Below, in pieces: positions 44,307 to 52,021 of a stretch of DNA of 64,000 nt; position 1 is the first letter of the stretch; each line of letters begins with the position of its first letter. The position numbers were made by a program, and so were the translations under genes. Origin of the DNA: Mycetocola spongiae (GTDB taxonomy: Bacteria > Actinomycetota > Actinomycetes > Actinomycetales > Microbacteriaceae); assembly GCF_020424085.1 (NCBI RefSeq), contig NZ_CP080203.1:868001-932000 (forward strand), written 5' to 3'. Under the pieces are notes generated by a model. The model searched no databases, had not been told where the DNA came from, and saw only the letters and a list, made by a program, of their open reading frames with translations.

Positions 44307-44353
44307 CCGCGGGGTGTGGGAGATGCCTCAGGCAGCCTTCCCACACCCCGCGG
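44307..44353. terminator. perfect GC-rich hairpin between convergent genes
   Basis: CCGCGGGGTGTGGGA (44307-44321) pairs with 44339-44353 around a 17-base loop. No T-run. Confidence 0.8.
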
Positions 44354-44357
44354 CGCG

Positions 44358-44741
44358 TTAACCGCCGAGCGCCGCGAGCCTGATTTTTTCGGCGCGGGCC
44401 AGGCCCGCCGCGACCAGCCGATAGGACTCGTCGATGAGGTTTTCCAGGAGCTCATCGGGCACCGTGCCATCCAGGTGCACCGAGATCCAGTGGGTCTTAT
44501 TCATGTGATAGCCCGGGGTGATCGCCGGATAGTCCCGGCATAAAAACTGGTTGCGGATCGGATCGCCCTTGAGGTTGAGCCGCAACGGAATATGCTCCTC
44601 CGAGAGCAGCGCAAACATCTTGCCGAGGACCTTATATACGCGCGCACCGGGCATAAACGGATAGCTGGCCTCGCTGCCCGGGCGCGAGAGCAGATCGGCA
44701 TCCCAGCGCTCATAGAGCGCCAGCTCGATATCCTCGACCAT
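44358..44741 (-). CDS. MmcQ/YjbR-family protein
   Basis: 127 residues with the small CyaY-like YjbR fold: YPFMPGARVYKVLGKMFALLSEEHIPLRLNLKGDPIRNQFLCRDYPAITPGYHMNKTHWISVHLDGTVPDELLENLIDESYRLV. The family (DUF419) binds DNA in structural studies but has no settled function. It is separated from the LRR trio by a terminator and followed by an unrelated gene 63 bp upstream on the other side. Confidence 0.88.
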   Translation of the reverse strand: MVEDIELALYERWDADLLSRPGSEASYPFMPGARVYKVLGKMFALLSEEHIPLRLNLKGDPIRNQFLCRDYPAITPGYHMNKTHWISVHLDGTVPDELLENLIDESYRLVAAGLARAEKIRLAALGG

Positions 44742-44804
44742 GGTCCCGTCCTCCGCGCGCGGTGTCTCCGGCGCTCCCGCCCAGCCTAGCGGGCGGCACG
44801 GACG

Positions 44805-45206
44805 CTACGTGCGCAGCGAGTGATCGGGCTCCTCGGTCACGGTATAGCCGCCGCGATGATATTCGGTGACCACCAGGTCCAGGGTGCGCTCAAATTGTCG
44901 GTGTGGTGCCACCGCGGCGCGCTTCACATCAAAATAGACCACGCAGGATTCCGCGGCCACCGCACGCACGGTGACCTCGAGGGTGAGCAGCCTTCCGCGA
45001 TGGCCGCCGGGCAGGATCGAACCGAGGACACCATCCTGGCGGGCCTCCAGCCTTCCCTCGGGGCCCGCATGCACCTGAAAATGCTGGTGTTTAAGCGCCG
45101 CGGCGGTGAGGTTAAGAATGGCCTCCGCGGGGCCGTTTACGGCCAGGCGCGCATCGGGGAGCCACCAGATTTCGGAGCGGCCCTCGTCCCTCATGCGCGG
45201 GGACAA
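44805..45206 (-). CDS. protein of unknown function, 133 residues
   Basis: The start is TTG 45206 (CGGGGTGATCA upstream) or ATG 45194. The sequence looks like a single alpha/beta domain: NGPAEAILNLTAAALKHQHFQVHAGPEGRLEARQDG, then RGRLLTLEVTVRAVAAESCVVYFDVKRAAVAPHRQFERTLDLVVTEYHRGG. It has no signal peptide or membrane segment. I recognise no named family; the fold may resemble small START/SRPBCC-like proteins, which is a weak guess. It lies downstream of the HPP gene, past the two palindromes. Confidence 0.6.
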   Translation of the reverse strand: MSPRMRDEGRSEIWWLPDARLAVNGPAEAILNLTAAALKHQHFQVHAGPEGRLEARQDGVLGSILPGGHRGRLLTLEVTVRAVAAESCVVYFDVKRAAVAPHRQFERTLDLVVTEYHRGGYTVTEEPDHSLRT

Positions 45207-45250
45207 TGATCACCCCGGAACAGTTCATCGCACATTGCCATCTCTCCACC

Positions 45251-45267
45251 GTCAATCTTGAATTGAC
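45251..45267. promoter_or_regulatory. inverted repeat GTCAAT-CTTGA-ATTGAC
   Basis: Perfect 6-bp arms in the spacer between the HPP gene and the 133-residue gene. It overlaps a possible leftward -35 (TTGACG) for the latter. Confidence 0.5.
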
Positions 45268-45284
45268 ACCGAAAATAACATGTG

Positions 45285-45300
45285 TCCCCCATATGGGGGA
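45285..45300. promoter_or_regulatory. perfect palindrome TCCCCCATATGGGGGA (CsoR-like shape)
   Basis: A 16-bp perfect palindrome of G/C tracts around ATAT. It resembles CsoR/RcnR-type operators (C-tract, AT centre, G-tract). It could alternatively terminate the HPP transcript, though no T-run follows directly. Confidence 0.5.
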
Positions 45301-45334
45301 AATGCTGGCGGCGGATAAACGGCCCACTGGCGCA

Positions 45335-45847
45335 TTAGGGTTGCGCCGATTCCCCCTCCTGGGCGCCCCTGATCGGGTATTCCACGCCGATGATGCGGAA
45401 ATAAATCGAGGCCAAAACCACGATACCCAGCGCCCCGATCCCGATCGGCACAACGGCCTCGGTCCAGGTGGCGGCGGTGGTCATCACGATGATCGCATTG
45501 GCCCCGGCCGGCGGATGGGTGACCCGCAGCAGCGTCATCACGATCACGGATATCCCCACGGCCAGGCTGATGCTCCACCATGCGGTGGGCAGCACCAGCG
45601 CCGTGACCAGGCCGCTGAGGGTGCAGATCAGCTGGCCACCCACCACATTGGCGGGCTGGGCCAGCGGGCTCGAGGGCAAAATAAATACCAGCGCGCAGGA
45701 GCTACCGAGCGAGGCAATCAGGAGGGGAAGCGCGGTATTTTCGCCCCACCAGGCGATCACCGCGACCACAAAAAAGGTTCCCAATCCGGCCAGGAGAATG
45801 GCCTTCAGCGGCATTTTTTCCTGATTTCGGCGCATAAATCTGCGCAT
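45335..45847 (-). CDS. HPP-family integral membrane protein
   Basis: 170 residues from ATG 45847 (AGAGGATC upstream). It has four to five helices with the family motif THPPAGANAI that names HPP, plus LLIASLGSSCALVFILPSSPLAQPANVVGG and LPTAWWSISLAVGISVIVMTLLRV. Some HPP proteins transport nitrite in chloroplasts; bacterial roles are unproven. It follows an AraC regulator gene by 54 bp in the same direction. Confidence 0.88.
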   Translation of the reverse strand: MRRFMRRNQEKMPLKAILLAGLGTFFVVAVIAWWGENTALPLLIASLGSSCALVFILPSSPLAQPANVVGGQLICTLSGLVTALVLPTAWWSISLAVGISVIVMTLLRVTHPPAGANAIIVMTTAATWTEAVVPIGIGALGIVVLASIYFRIIGVEYPIRGAQEGESAQP

Positions 45848-45901
45848 AATGATCCTCTCACTCGGGGGTTGACGCCCGCCCGAGCGGAGCACATAACGAT
45901 C

Positions 45902-46684
45902 CTACTCTGACTCGGGTATCCGGGAGAAGGAGGGAAAATATGCGGCCGGCGTCTGGCCCGTGGTGCGCCGAAATACGTCGATAAAGGCGCTGCGATTGGA
46001 ATAGCCCAGGCCGCGCGCGACCGCGGATACCGGCACGCCGGCCGAGAGGTCAATCAGGGCCGAGCGGATGCGCACCAGGATGCGCCACTGGGTGAGGCTA
46101 AACCCGGTCTCCCGAATGAATCCGCGGGAGAGCGTGCGGGCACTCATGCGCAGCTCATGCGCCCAGGCCTCGGCCGTGCGATCATCGGCCGGATTGGCCA
46201 GGATCTCCTCGGCCACGCGGCGCAGTGCACGATCGGAGGGGAGGCGGATGCGCAGCGAGGCCGTTTCCACGGGCACCAGCAGGTCCACGGTGAGCGCCTG
46301 CAGGCGCAGGCGGCGCTCCTCGGGCATCGCCTCGCGCTTATTCAGCAGCATCAGCTCGCGCACAGCGCCCGTGAGGGTGATGCCGGTGACCGCGTCCCAG
46401 GCCACGCGGGAGCGCCCGGCATGAAAATAGGTGATGGAGAGATGGGAGCCGCCCGCGGCGGTCATCCGGTGCGGCATGCCCGCGGGCACCCAGATTCCCA
46501 GCCCGGGGGCCACCACCCAGAACCGGCCATCCGCCTCCACCGTGACCGTGCCACCCTCGGACCAGATCAGGCAGTGCTCCAGGTGGGTATGCATCGGCCA
46601 GGAGCCGGCGTCGGCGCCGCGCAGGATCCAGGTGGACATGATCCACGGATCCTCCACCTCGCGCGCGGGCGCCTCCGCCGTCAT
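45902..46684 (-). CDS. AraC-family transcriptional regulator, downstream of siderophore-binding protein
   Basis: 260 residues from ATG 46684. The N-terminal cupin-type sensor region is visible (SWPMHTHLEHCLIWSEGGTVTVEADGRFWVVAPGLGIWVPAGMPHRM). The C-terminal double HTH reads RTLSRGFIRETGFSLTQWRILVRIRSALIDLSAGVPVSAVARGLGYSNRSAFIDVFRRTTGQTPAAYF. It lies 17 bp after a siderophore-binding lipoprotein gene and is probably in its iron-regulated operon, as AraC regulators that sense ferric siderophores often are. A second AraC of the same architecture is at 55370. Confidence 0.9.
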   Translation of the reverse strand: MTAEAPAREVEDPWIMSTWILRGADAGSWPMHTHLEHCLIWSEGGTVTVEADGRFWVVAPGLGIWVPAGMPHRMTAAGGSHLSITYFHAGRSRVAWDAVTGITLTGAVRELMLLNKREAMPEERRLRLQALTVDLLVPVETASLRIRLPSDRALRRVAEEILANPADDRTAEAWAHELRMSARTLSRGFIRETGFSLTQWRILVRIRSALIDLSAGVPVSAVARGLGYSNRSAFIDVFRRTTGQTPAAYFPSFSRIPESE

Positions 46685-46701
46685 AGTGTTGCCGATTCTT
46701 T

Positions 46702-47700
46702 CTAAGATTTTGCCTGGAGGGGCTTCAGTACGGATTCCTCGGCGGCATCCAGCCACCTCAGGGCACTCGAATAATCGGTCACGGTGCTGTACACCCAGTA
46801 CACATTATCGGCCTGCGCGGCGGGCAGCATTTTAAACAGCGGCTCGTTGATCACCGCGGTGATGCGTTCATGCAGCGTGCCATCGGCCTGCGCGGGGGCC
46901 ACGATCACATCGGCCCGGCCCAGCACGGTATCGGTATGCTCCGCGGAGATATAGTCAAAACCCTTGCCATTGGACTCGGGAACCCCGGGGGCGAGGGTGG
47001 CCCCCAGATCGTTAAACCAGAGGGCACCCACGACCCCCGTGGGGAAGAGGATCGTGAAGGCGTCCTCCTCGCTCCCCTCGGAGACCGCGGCCCAGTTTTT
47101 CTCGGTGAGCTCGCGGGCATAGGTGGTTTTCACCTCGTCCAGGCGGGTCTGATACTGCGCGGCGAGGGCATCAAATTCGCTTGCGCGGTTCACGGCATCG
47201 GCGACCCCCTTGCCGATCACCTGCCAGTCGCCGCGGTATTCGGCGGAATAGATCGCGGTGGGGGCGATATCGGAGAGGCGCTTATAGGTGTCCTCGTCGA
47301 TCTCCACGGAATCGCCCACGATCAGATCGGGATCGGCCTTCACGATGGATTCAAAGTTCAGCTCAAAAAACGACCCGATGGTGGGCATGCCCTCCACAAA
47401 GGAGGTGTCCTCGGCGGTGAACTGGCCCTCATAGGCGCTATAGTCCTGGGCGGCCACGGCGCTCACGCCCACCGAGCGCAGCTGCCATACGGTGTCATAG
47501 GATACGGCCACCACGCGCAGCGGTTTTTCGGGGACCTCAACCTGGCCAAAATGGGTATCCACGGTGCGGGTGGCCACGCGCTCTCCCCCGGGCTCGGCGG
47601 AGAATGTGGTGGCGCAGCCGCCCAGTCCAAGCGCGGCGGCGGCCAGCAGGGCCACGGCGCCGAGGCGGAGGGAACGGAATGATTTAGGGGGGTGACTCAT
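46702..47700 (-). CDS. siderophore ABC-transporter substrate-binding lipoprotein (orphan)
   Basis: 332 residues. Lipobox LGLGGCAT with Cys near 28. FepB/FecB-type (cluster A-II) binding fold: TRTVDTHFGQVEVPEKPLRVVAVSYDTVWQLRSVGV, ELNFESIVKADPDLIVGDSVEIDEDTYKRLSDIAPTAIY, and a final WVYSTVTDYSSALRWLDAAE. It captures ferric siderophore outside the membrane. No permease or ATPase genes adjoin it, so it may feed the transporter at 51190-54180. The promoter carries a perfect AAGGCAA-N3-TTGCCTT repeat. Confidence 0.9.
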   Translation of the reverse strand: MSHPPKSFRSLRLGAVALLAAAALGLGGCATTFSAEPGGERVATRTVDTHFGQVEVPEKPLRVVAVSYDTVWQLRSVGVSAVAAQDYSAYEGQFTAEDTSFVEGMPTIGSFFELNFESIVKADPDLIVGDSVEIDEDTYKRLSDIAPTAIYSAEYRGDWQVIGKGVADAVNRASEFDALAAQYQTRLDEVKTTYARELTEKNWAAVSEGSEEDAFTILFPTGVVGALWFNDLGATLAPGVPESNGKGFDYISAEHTDTVLGRADVIVAPAQADGTLHERITAVINEPLFKMLPAAQADNVYWVYSTVTDYSSALRWLDAAEESVLKPLQAKS

Positions 47701-47731
47701 GGCGGGGAGGGGAACTTTCGCTTAGTTTTCT

Positions 47732-47748
47732 AAGGCAAGGTTTGCCTT
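47732..47748. promoter_or_regulatory. iron-box-like inverted repeat AAGGCAA-GGT-TTGCCTT
   Basis: A perfect 7-3-7 repeat 32 bp upstream of the orphan siderophore-binding protein. It has about 11 of 19 matches to the DtxR consensus; position and symmetry favour a metal-repressor site. Confidence 0.6.
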
Positions 47749-47849
47749 ACCTCCTCCATGCTAGGGCTGTCCACTTCACCCAGGTGGACAGGATGGTGCG
47801 GTTTTTGGACGCGGCGGGAGGCACCGCGGCCCGCCTCCCGCCGCCCGGC

Positions 47850-49718
47850 CTAGCGCGCGTTCAGATTGCCCGCAAAAAACTCGGCCAGCCCGGTGGTGGA
47901 CTCAAGCGGCAATACATGTGCCACGTATTGATCCGGGCGCACCACCACCACGGCACCCTCCGCGGCGATCGAGCGCGCGGAGAAGATATCCTCGCCTGCC
48001 TCCCCCGCGGCAAAAACCTTCTCATAGTCGATCAGGCCAAGCGGCCCGCTGCGCGGCAGAAATACCGGCGGCACCGCCCCCAGGTCCACGGCGGTATGCG
48101 CGCCCGGATAGATGATCTTCACGTCAAAAAGCGCGTCCAGGTCCTCGCCCTCGGCGGCATAAACCCGCAGGGGTGAGCGCTCATCCGTGAGTGCCCACGC
48201 GGCCCAGTCCTCCGCGGCCCGCCCGGCGCGATCGGCAAAAACGTAGATGCGCCAGCGGCCATCGGCGAGATGCAGGTGGCCAAGATGCACGGGATTGGCA
48301 TCGGCCACGCGGATGACGGGGGCGGATTTAAAGCGTTTGCCGATCGGGAAGCCCGCGGCGAGCCCCTGATGGGTGGCCTCGCCGGTGAGGATCGACGGCG
48401 GATACTGGGTCATAAATCCCGCGGGGAACTCGGCGGTGCGCACATAAAAATCCTCAAGCTCGGTGGGATCGGCGAGGTCCTCGGGGCGGGTGGCCATCAG
48501 GGTGGACCACTCGCGGTCGAAGTCGATCAGGTTTTTGGCGATCACCTGGCGCTCGGCGGAATAGGTGGCCAGCAGCGCCTCCGGCCCGCGCCCGCTCAGC
48601 ACATGTCCCAGCTTCCAGCCGAGGTTAAAGCCGTCCTGCATCGAGACATTCATGCCCTGGCCCGCCTTGGCGCTATGGGTATGGCAGGCGTCCCCGGTGA
48701 TAAAAACGCGCGGCGAGCGGGTGCCGATCAGCTCGGTGGGCACATCATCGAAGCGGTCGGTGAGGCGGTGGCCCACCTCATAGACGCTGTGCCAGGCGAT
48801 GTTTTTTACGTCGAGCGCATAGGGCGCGAGGATGCGGTTGGCGCGGTCGATGATCTCCTCGATGCCCGTGGCGCGCACGGCCCCGTGATCACCCTCGGGG
48901 ACCTCGCCCAGGTCCACATACATCCGGAAAAGATGCCCACCCTCGCGCGGGATCAGCAGAATATTGCCGCCGTCCTCGGATTGGATCGCGCACTTGGTGC
49001 GGATATCGGGGAAATCGGTCACGGCGAGGGCGTCCATCACGCCCCAGGCGTGCGCGGCCTGGTCCCCGGCCAGGGTGCAGCCGATCGCGGCGCGCACGCC
49101 GCTGCGGGCCCCATCCGCGCCGATCACGTATTTGGCGCGCACGCTGCGCGGGTTTCCGGCGGCATCCGCGAGCGTGATACTCACGGGATATTCGCCCGAA
49201 TCCGCGATCTCGAGTCCACGAAACTCCAGGCCATAATCGGGTGTCATCCGGGTGGGGGAATTGGCCATGACCTCGGCAAAATAGTCCAGGACCCGGGCCT
49301 GGTTAACAATCAGGTGCGGGAATTCGCTGATCCCGGTGGGGTCGTCCACGGCGCGGGCCGCGCGGTGGATGCGGGAGGGATCGGCGGGGTCGGGCTTCCA
49401 GAAGGCCATCTCGGTGATGCGATAGGCCTCCTCGGTGATGCGCCCGGCGAAGCCAAATGCCTGAAAGGTTTCCACGCTGCGGGCCTGGATTCCATCGGCC
49501 TGACCGATTTCCAGGCGGCCCTCGCGGCGCTCGATGATGCGGGTATTAATCTCGGGGAATTGCGCGAGCTGGGCCGCGGCGAGCATTCCGGCGGGGCCGG
49601 AACCAATAATCAGGACGTCCACCTCCGCGGGCAGTTCGGCGGGGCGATCCAGCCCCGTGCCGGCCGCATCGCGCAGCAGCGGATTGCCGGAAACATAACC
49701 GTGGTGGTGAAATTGCAC
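47850..49718 (-). CDS. FAD-dependent aromatic monooxygenase (phenol 2-monooxygenase / 3-hydroxybenzoate hydroxylase type)
   Basis: 622 residues, the size of phenol-hydroxylase-like enzymes rather than the 400-residue PobA type. FAD motif VLIIGSGPAGMLAAAQLA near 35-52, substrate/FAD motif YVIGADGARSGVR, and RVFITGDACHTHSAKAGQGMNVSMQDGFNLGWKL near 340-372. A C-terminal thioredoxin-like domain covers the last 170 residues (DGRWRIYVFADRAGRAAEDWAAWA...). It hydroxylates a phenolic ring using NADPH and O2. It lies within the iron-uptake region but has IclR-like operator repeats rather than an iron box, so it is probably part of aromatic catabolism. Confidence 0.9.
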   Translation of the reverse strand: MQFHHHGYVSGNPLLRDAAGTGLDRPAELPAEVDVLIIGSGPAGMLAAAQLAQFPEINTRIIERREGRLEIGQADGIQARSVETFQAFGFAGRITEEAYRITEMAFWKPDPADPSRIHRAARAVDDPTGISEFPHLIVNQARVLDYFAEVMANSPTRMTPDYGLEFRGLEIADSGEYPVSITLADAAGNPRSVRAKYVIGADGARSGVRAAIGCTLAGDQAAHAWGVMDALAVTDFPDIRTKCAIQSEDGGNILLIPREGGHLFRMYVDLGEVPEGDHGAVRATGIEEIIDRANRILAPYALDVKNIAWHSVYEVGHRLTDRFDDVPTELIGTRSPRVFITGDACHTHSAKAGQGMNVSMQDGFNLGWKLGHVLSGRGPEALLATYSAERQVIAKNLIDFDREWSTLMATRPEDLADPTELEDFYVRTAEFPAGFMTQYPPSILTGEATHQGLAAGFPIGKRFKSAPVIRVADANPVHLGHLHLADGRWRIYVFADRAGRAAEDWAAWALTDERSPLRVYAAEGEDLDALFDVKIIYPGAHTAVDLGAVPPVFLPRSGPLGLIDYEKVFAAGEAGEDIFSARSIAAEGAVVVVRPDQYVAHVLPLESTTGLAEFFAGNLNAR

Positions 49719-49771
49719 GCTGGATTCTCCTCACATCATTGTGAATGCGGGGGCCACCATGGACGCCGCAT

Positions 49772-49806
49772 GTTCGATAGTTGAACGTAGTGTTCCCCTA
49801 TCGCAC
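49772..49806. promoter_or_regulatory. two tandem IclR/PcaU-like operator sequences
   Basis: GTTCGATAGTTGAAC (49772-49786) and GTTCCCCTATCGCAC (49792-49806) are spaced 20 bp start to start. They match 12 and 11 of 15 positions of the PcaU/PobR-type sequence GTTCGATAATCGCAC (from memory). They lie 54 bp upstream of the aromatic monooxygenase. Confidence 0.5.
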
Positions 49807-49888
49807 ACTTAGCATAGGCATAGTCCCGGGGTTACACAAGGCACCCCGGGCCGGGACAACCCCCAGATTCGCCCCGGCCCACCGCGGC

Positions 49889-51193
49889 TCACCACTCGGA
49901 GGCAAGCTCATCCAGGCCCTCCAGCAGCCCGTGCCGCCACCACGCATAATCGTGCCCCCCACGCACCTCGCGATAGGTCAGCCCAAGCCCGGTGCGGGCG
50001 GCGCGGCGCACCAAAAGCCGCGCCTGATCCAGGAGGATCCCCTCCTCCAGGCCCACGGCTAACACCATCCTGCCGCTTGCGCCCTCCCGGGCCAGGCGGT
50101 CGCTGAGGGTGCCCGGGCGCGTCTCCTCGCGCCGCAGCGCCTCCCCCTCGCGATAGTGAAACGACGCCGATTGTGCCACGGCCGAGCCCACCAGATCGGG
50201 GCGGGTGATCAGCAGACCGGCCGCCGCCAATCCGCCATAGCTCTGCCCGGAGGCGATGATATCCGCGGCGCGATAGTCATGGCCGAGCGCCGCGCGCGCG
50301 GCCGGGAGCACGGTGTGTTCCAGGAGCGTGGCCACGCGCTCGGGCACGGGCAGATCCGCGCCGCGCCGCTCGGAGCCCATCGAGGACACCAGCACCACGG
50401 CGATACCCGGGCCCGCCCAGCGATCCAGCGCATCCTGGATGCCGATCTCGCGCCAGACCTCGCCGTCAAATAGCACCAGGAGCTTGCCCGGGCCGCCCTC
50501 CCCGAGCGGCCGATAGATCCAGACCCGGCGCGGCGAACCATCGGGCTCCACCAGGTTATGCACCTGCACGGTGCTGCCGCGCCGGAACGGCGCCTCCCCC
50601 CAGGCCGGATGCGGGCGCGCGGCATCCAGGGTCAGCACCGAGGACGTGGCACCCAGGGGATTACGCAGCGCACCCGGATTACGCGGATCGGGTGCGCCCA
50701 GCGCGTGAATCCGCATCCAGTGCGCACGATCATTTCCGCCCGAGCGCGGCAGCGGGCCGTGCTCCCCCGCGCCGATCACCAGCCGATAGCTGGCGATTAA
50801 TTCGGGCGGCAGCAGATAGGTCAGATGCCAGATATCGGTCCCGGGCTCCCGGGCGAGCAGCGCGGGTTCAATATTCTCCCGATGCCGGTCGTTAAGGGAG
50901 TTGATATGCAGCATCACATCGTGGATCTGTCCGCGCCCGGGCTCCCCGCGCCACAGGAAGGTGGTCTCCCGCAATACCACGCCCTGCCGCGTCCGGGTCG
51001 CGCCGGCCACGGGGGTGCGCGGATGCGCGGCCCAAAACTCCTCCAGGATCCGCTCGCGGGCGGAGGGATCGGCGGCCAGCCGCTCCCGCACCCCCGCAAG
51101 CAACGGGGTGGGTACGGCCAGCGGTGCGCCGCCGGGCCCCGCGGGGGTGGGGCCGGCGGATACGGCCGCGGGAGGCACGTCGGGCCCGCTCAT
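49889..51193 (-). CDS. enterochelin-esterase-like (Fes-type) hydrolase
   Basis: 434 residues; the start overlaps the ATPase stop as ATGA (51190-51193). The N-terminal Fes-type domain reads VVLRETTFLWRGEPGRGQIHDVMLHINSLNDRHRENIEPALLAREPGTDIWHLTYLLPPELIASYRLV. An alpha/beta-hydrolase esterase domain follows, with RRVWIYRPLGEGGPGKLLVLFDGEVW, the nucleophile in ASGQSYGGLAAAGL (Ser near 317) and the histidine in GGHDYAWWRHGL. Such enzymes cleave tri-ester or related ferric siderophores in the cytoplasm to free iron. It is the last gene of the five-gene siderophore operon. The siderophore type is not known, but a catechol ester is suggested. Confidence 0.9.
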   Translation of the reverse strand: MSGPDVPPAAVSAGPTPAGPGGAPLAVPTPLLAGVRERLAADPSARERILEEFWAAHPRTPVAGATRTRQGVVLRETTFLWRGEPGRGQIHDVMLHINSLNDRHRENIEPALLAREPGTDIWHLTYLLPPELIASYRLVIGAGEHGPLPRSGGNDRAHWMRIHALGAPDPRNPGALRNPLGATSSVLTLDAARPHPAWGEAPFRRGSTVQVHNLVEPDGSPRRVWIYRPLGEGGPGKLLVLFDGEVWREIGIQDALDRWAGPGIAVVLVSSMGSERRGADLPVPERVATLLEHTVLPAARAALGHDYRAADIIASGQSYGGLAAAGLLITRPDLVGSAVAQSASFHYREGEALRREETRPGTLSDRLAREGASGRMVLAVGLEEGILLDQARLLVRRAARTGLGLTYREVRGGHDYAWWRHGLLEGLDELASEW

Positions 51194-52002
51194 CGGGTGG
51201 CCGCCTCGCGGGCAAAATGGCTGCCCAGCGGCACCACCAGCGGGGTGCCCGAGACCGGGTCGGGGATGATCCGGCAGTCCAGGCCAAAGATCTCCCGCAC
51301 CCGCTCCTCGGTAATAATCTCCTCCGGTGCGCCGTGGGCGAGCACCCTCCCCTCGCGCATCGCGATGATATGCGAGGCATAGCGGCACGCGTGATTCAGG
51401 TCGTGCAGCACCGCCACAATCGTGCGGCCCGTCTCCTCGTTCAGCGTGCGACACAGGTCCAAAACCTCGATCTGGTGGGCGATATCCAGGAACGTGGTGG
51501 GCTCGTCCAGGAGCAATAGCGGGGTCTCCTGCGCAAGCACCATCGCGAGCCAGACCCGCTGGCGCTGGCCGCCCGAGAGCTCGTCGAGGCTGCGCCCGGC
51601 CAGATCGGTCACATTGGTCGCGCGCATCGCCTCGCTCACCGCCCGATCGTCCTCCTCCGACCACTGCCTCAGCAGGCGCTGATGCGGAAAGCGGCCGCGC
51701 GCAATCAGATCGGTCACGGTGATGCCCTCGGGCGCGAGTGAGCTCTGCGGCAGCAGGCCCAGCCGGCGCGCGACATCCTTGGAGCGATACTCGGTGATCG
51801 GCCGATCATCCAGGTAGACCGCGCCCGAACGGGGCAAAAGAATGCGCGCGAGCGAGCGCAGCAGCGTGGATTTCCCACACGCATTGGACCCCATAATCAC
51901 GGTGAATCCGCCATCGGGGATGGCGACGTTCAGATCGGTGGAGATCACGCGCTGATCATAGGCGAGCGTGAGGTTTTCGCCGCGGAGGCGGGAGGATTCC
52001 AT
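51190..52002 (-). CDS. siderophore ABC transporter ATPase (FecE/FepC-type)
   Basis: 270 residues from ATG 52002, 19 bp after the permease stop. Walker A MGSNACGKST (38-46), Q-loop region LGLLPQSSLAPEG, signature LDELSGGQRQRVWLAMVLAQ near 140, Walker B LLLLDEPTTFLD and the H-loop histidine in VAVLHDLNHACRY. It energises import of ferric siderophore together with the two FecCD-type permeases just upstream. Confidence 0.95.
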   Translation of the reverse strand: MESSRLRGENLTLAYDQRVISTDLNVAIPDGGFTVIMGSNACGKSTLLRSLARILLPRSGAVYLDDRPITEYRSKDVARRLGLLPQSSLAPEGITVTDLIARGRFPHQRLLRQWSEEDDRAVSEAMRATNVTDLAGRSLDELSGGQRQRVWLAMVLAQETPLLLLDEPTTFLDIAHQIEVLDLCRTLNEETGRTIVAVLHDLNHACRYASHIIAMREGRVLAHGAPEEIITEERVREIFGLDCRIIPDPVSGTPLVVPLGSHFAREAATR

Positions 52003-52021
52003 CAGGGAGACCTTTCGAGAA

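Noticed and set aside
48270-49784. 504-codon plus-strand frame opposite the monooxygenase
   Set aside because: His/Gly-rich antisense product; the monooxygenase motifs on the other strand are complete.
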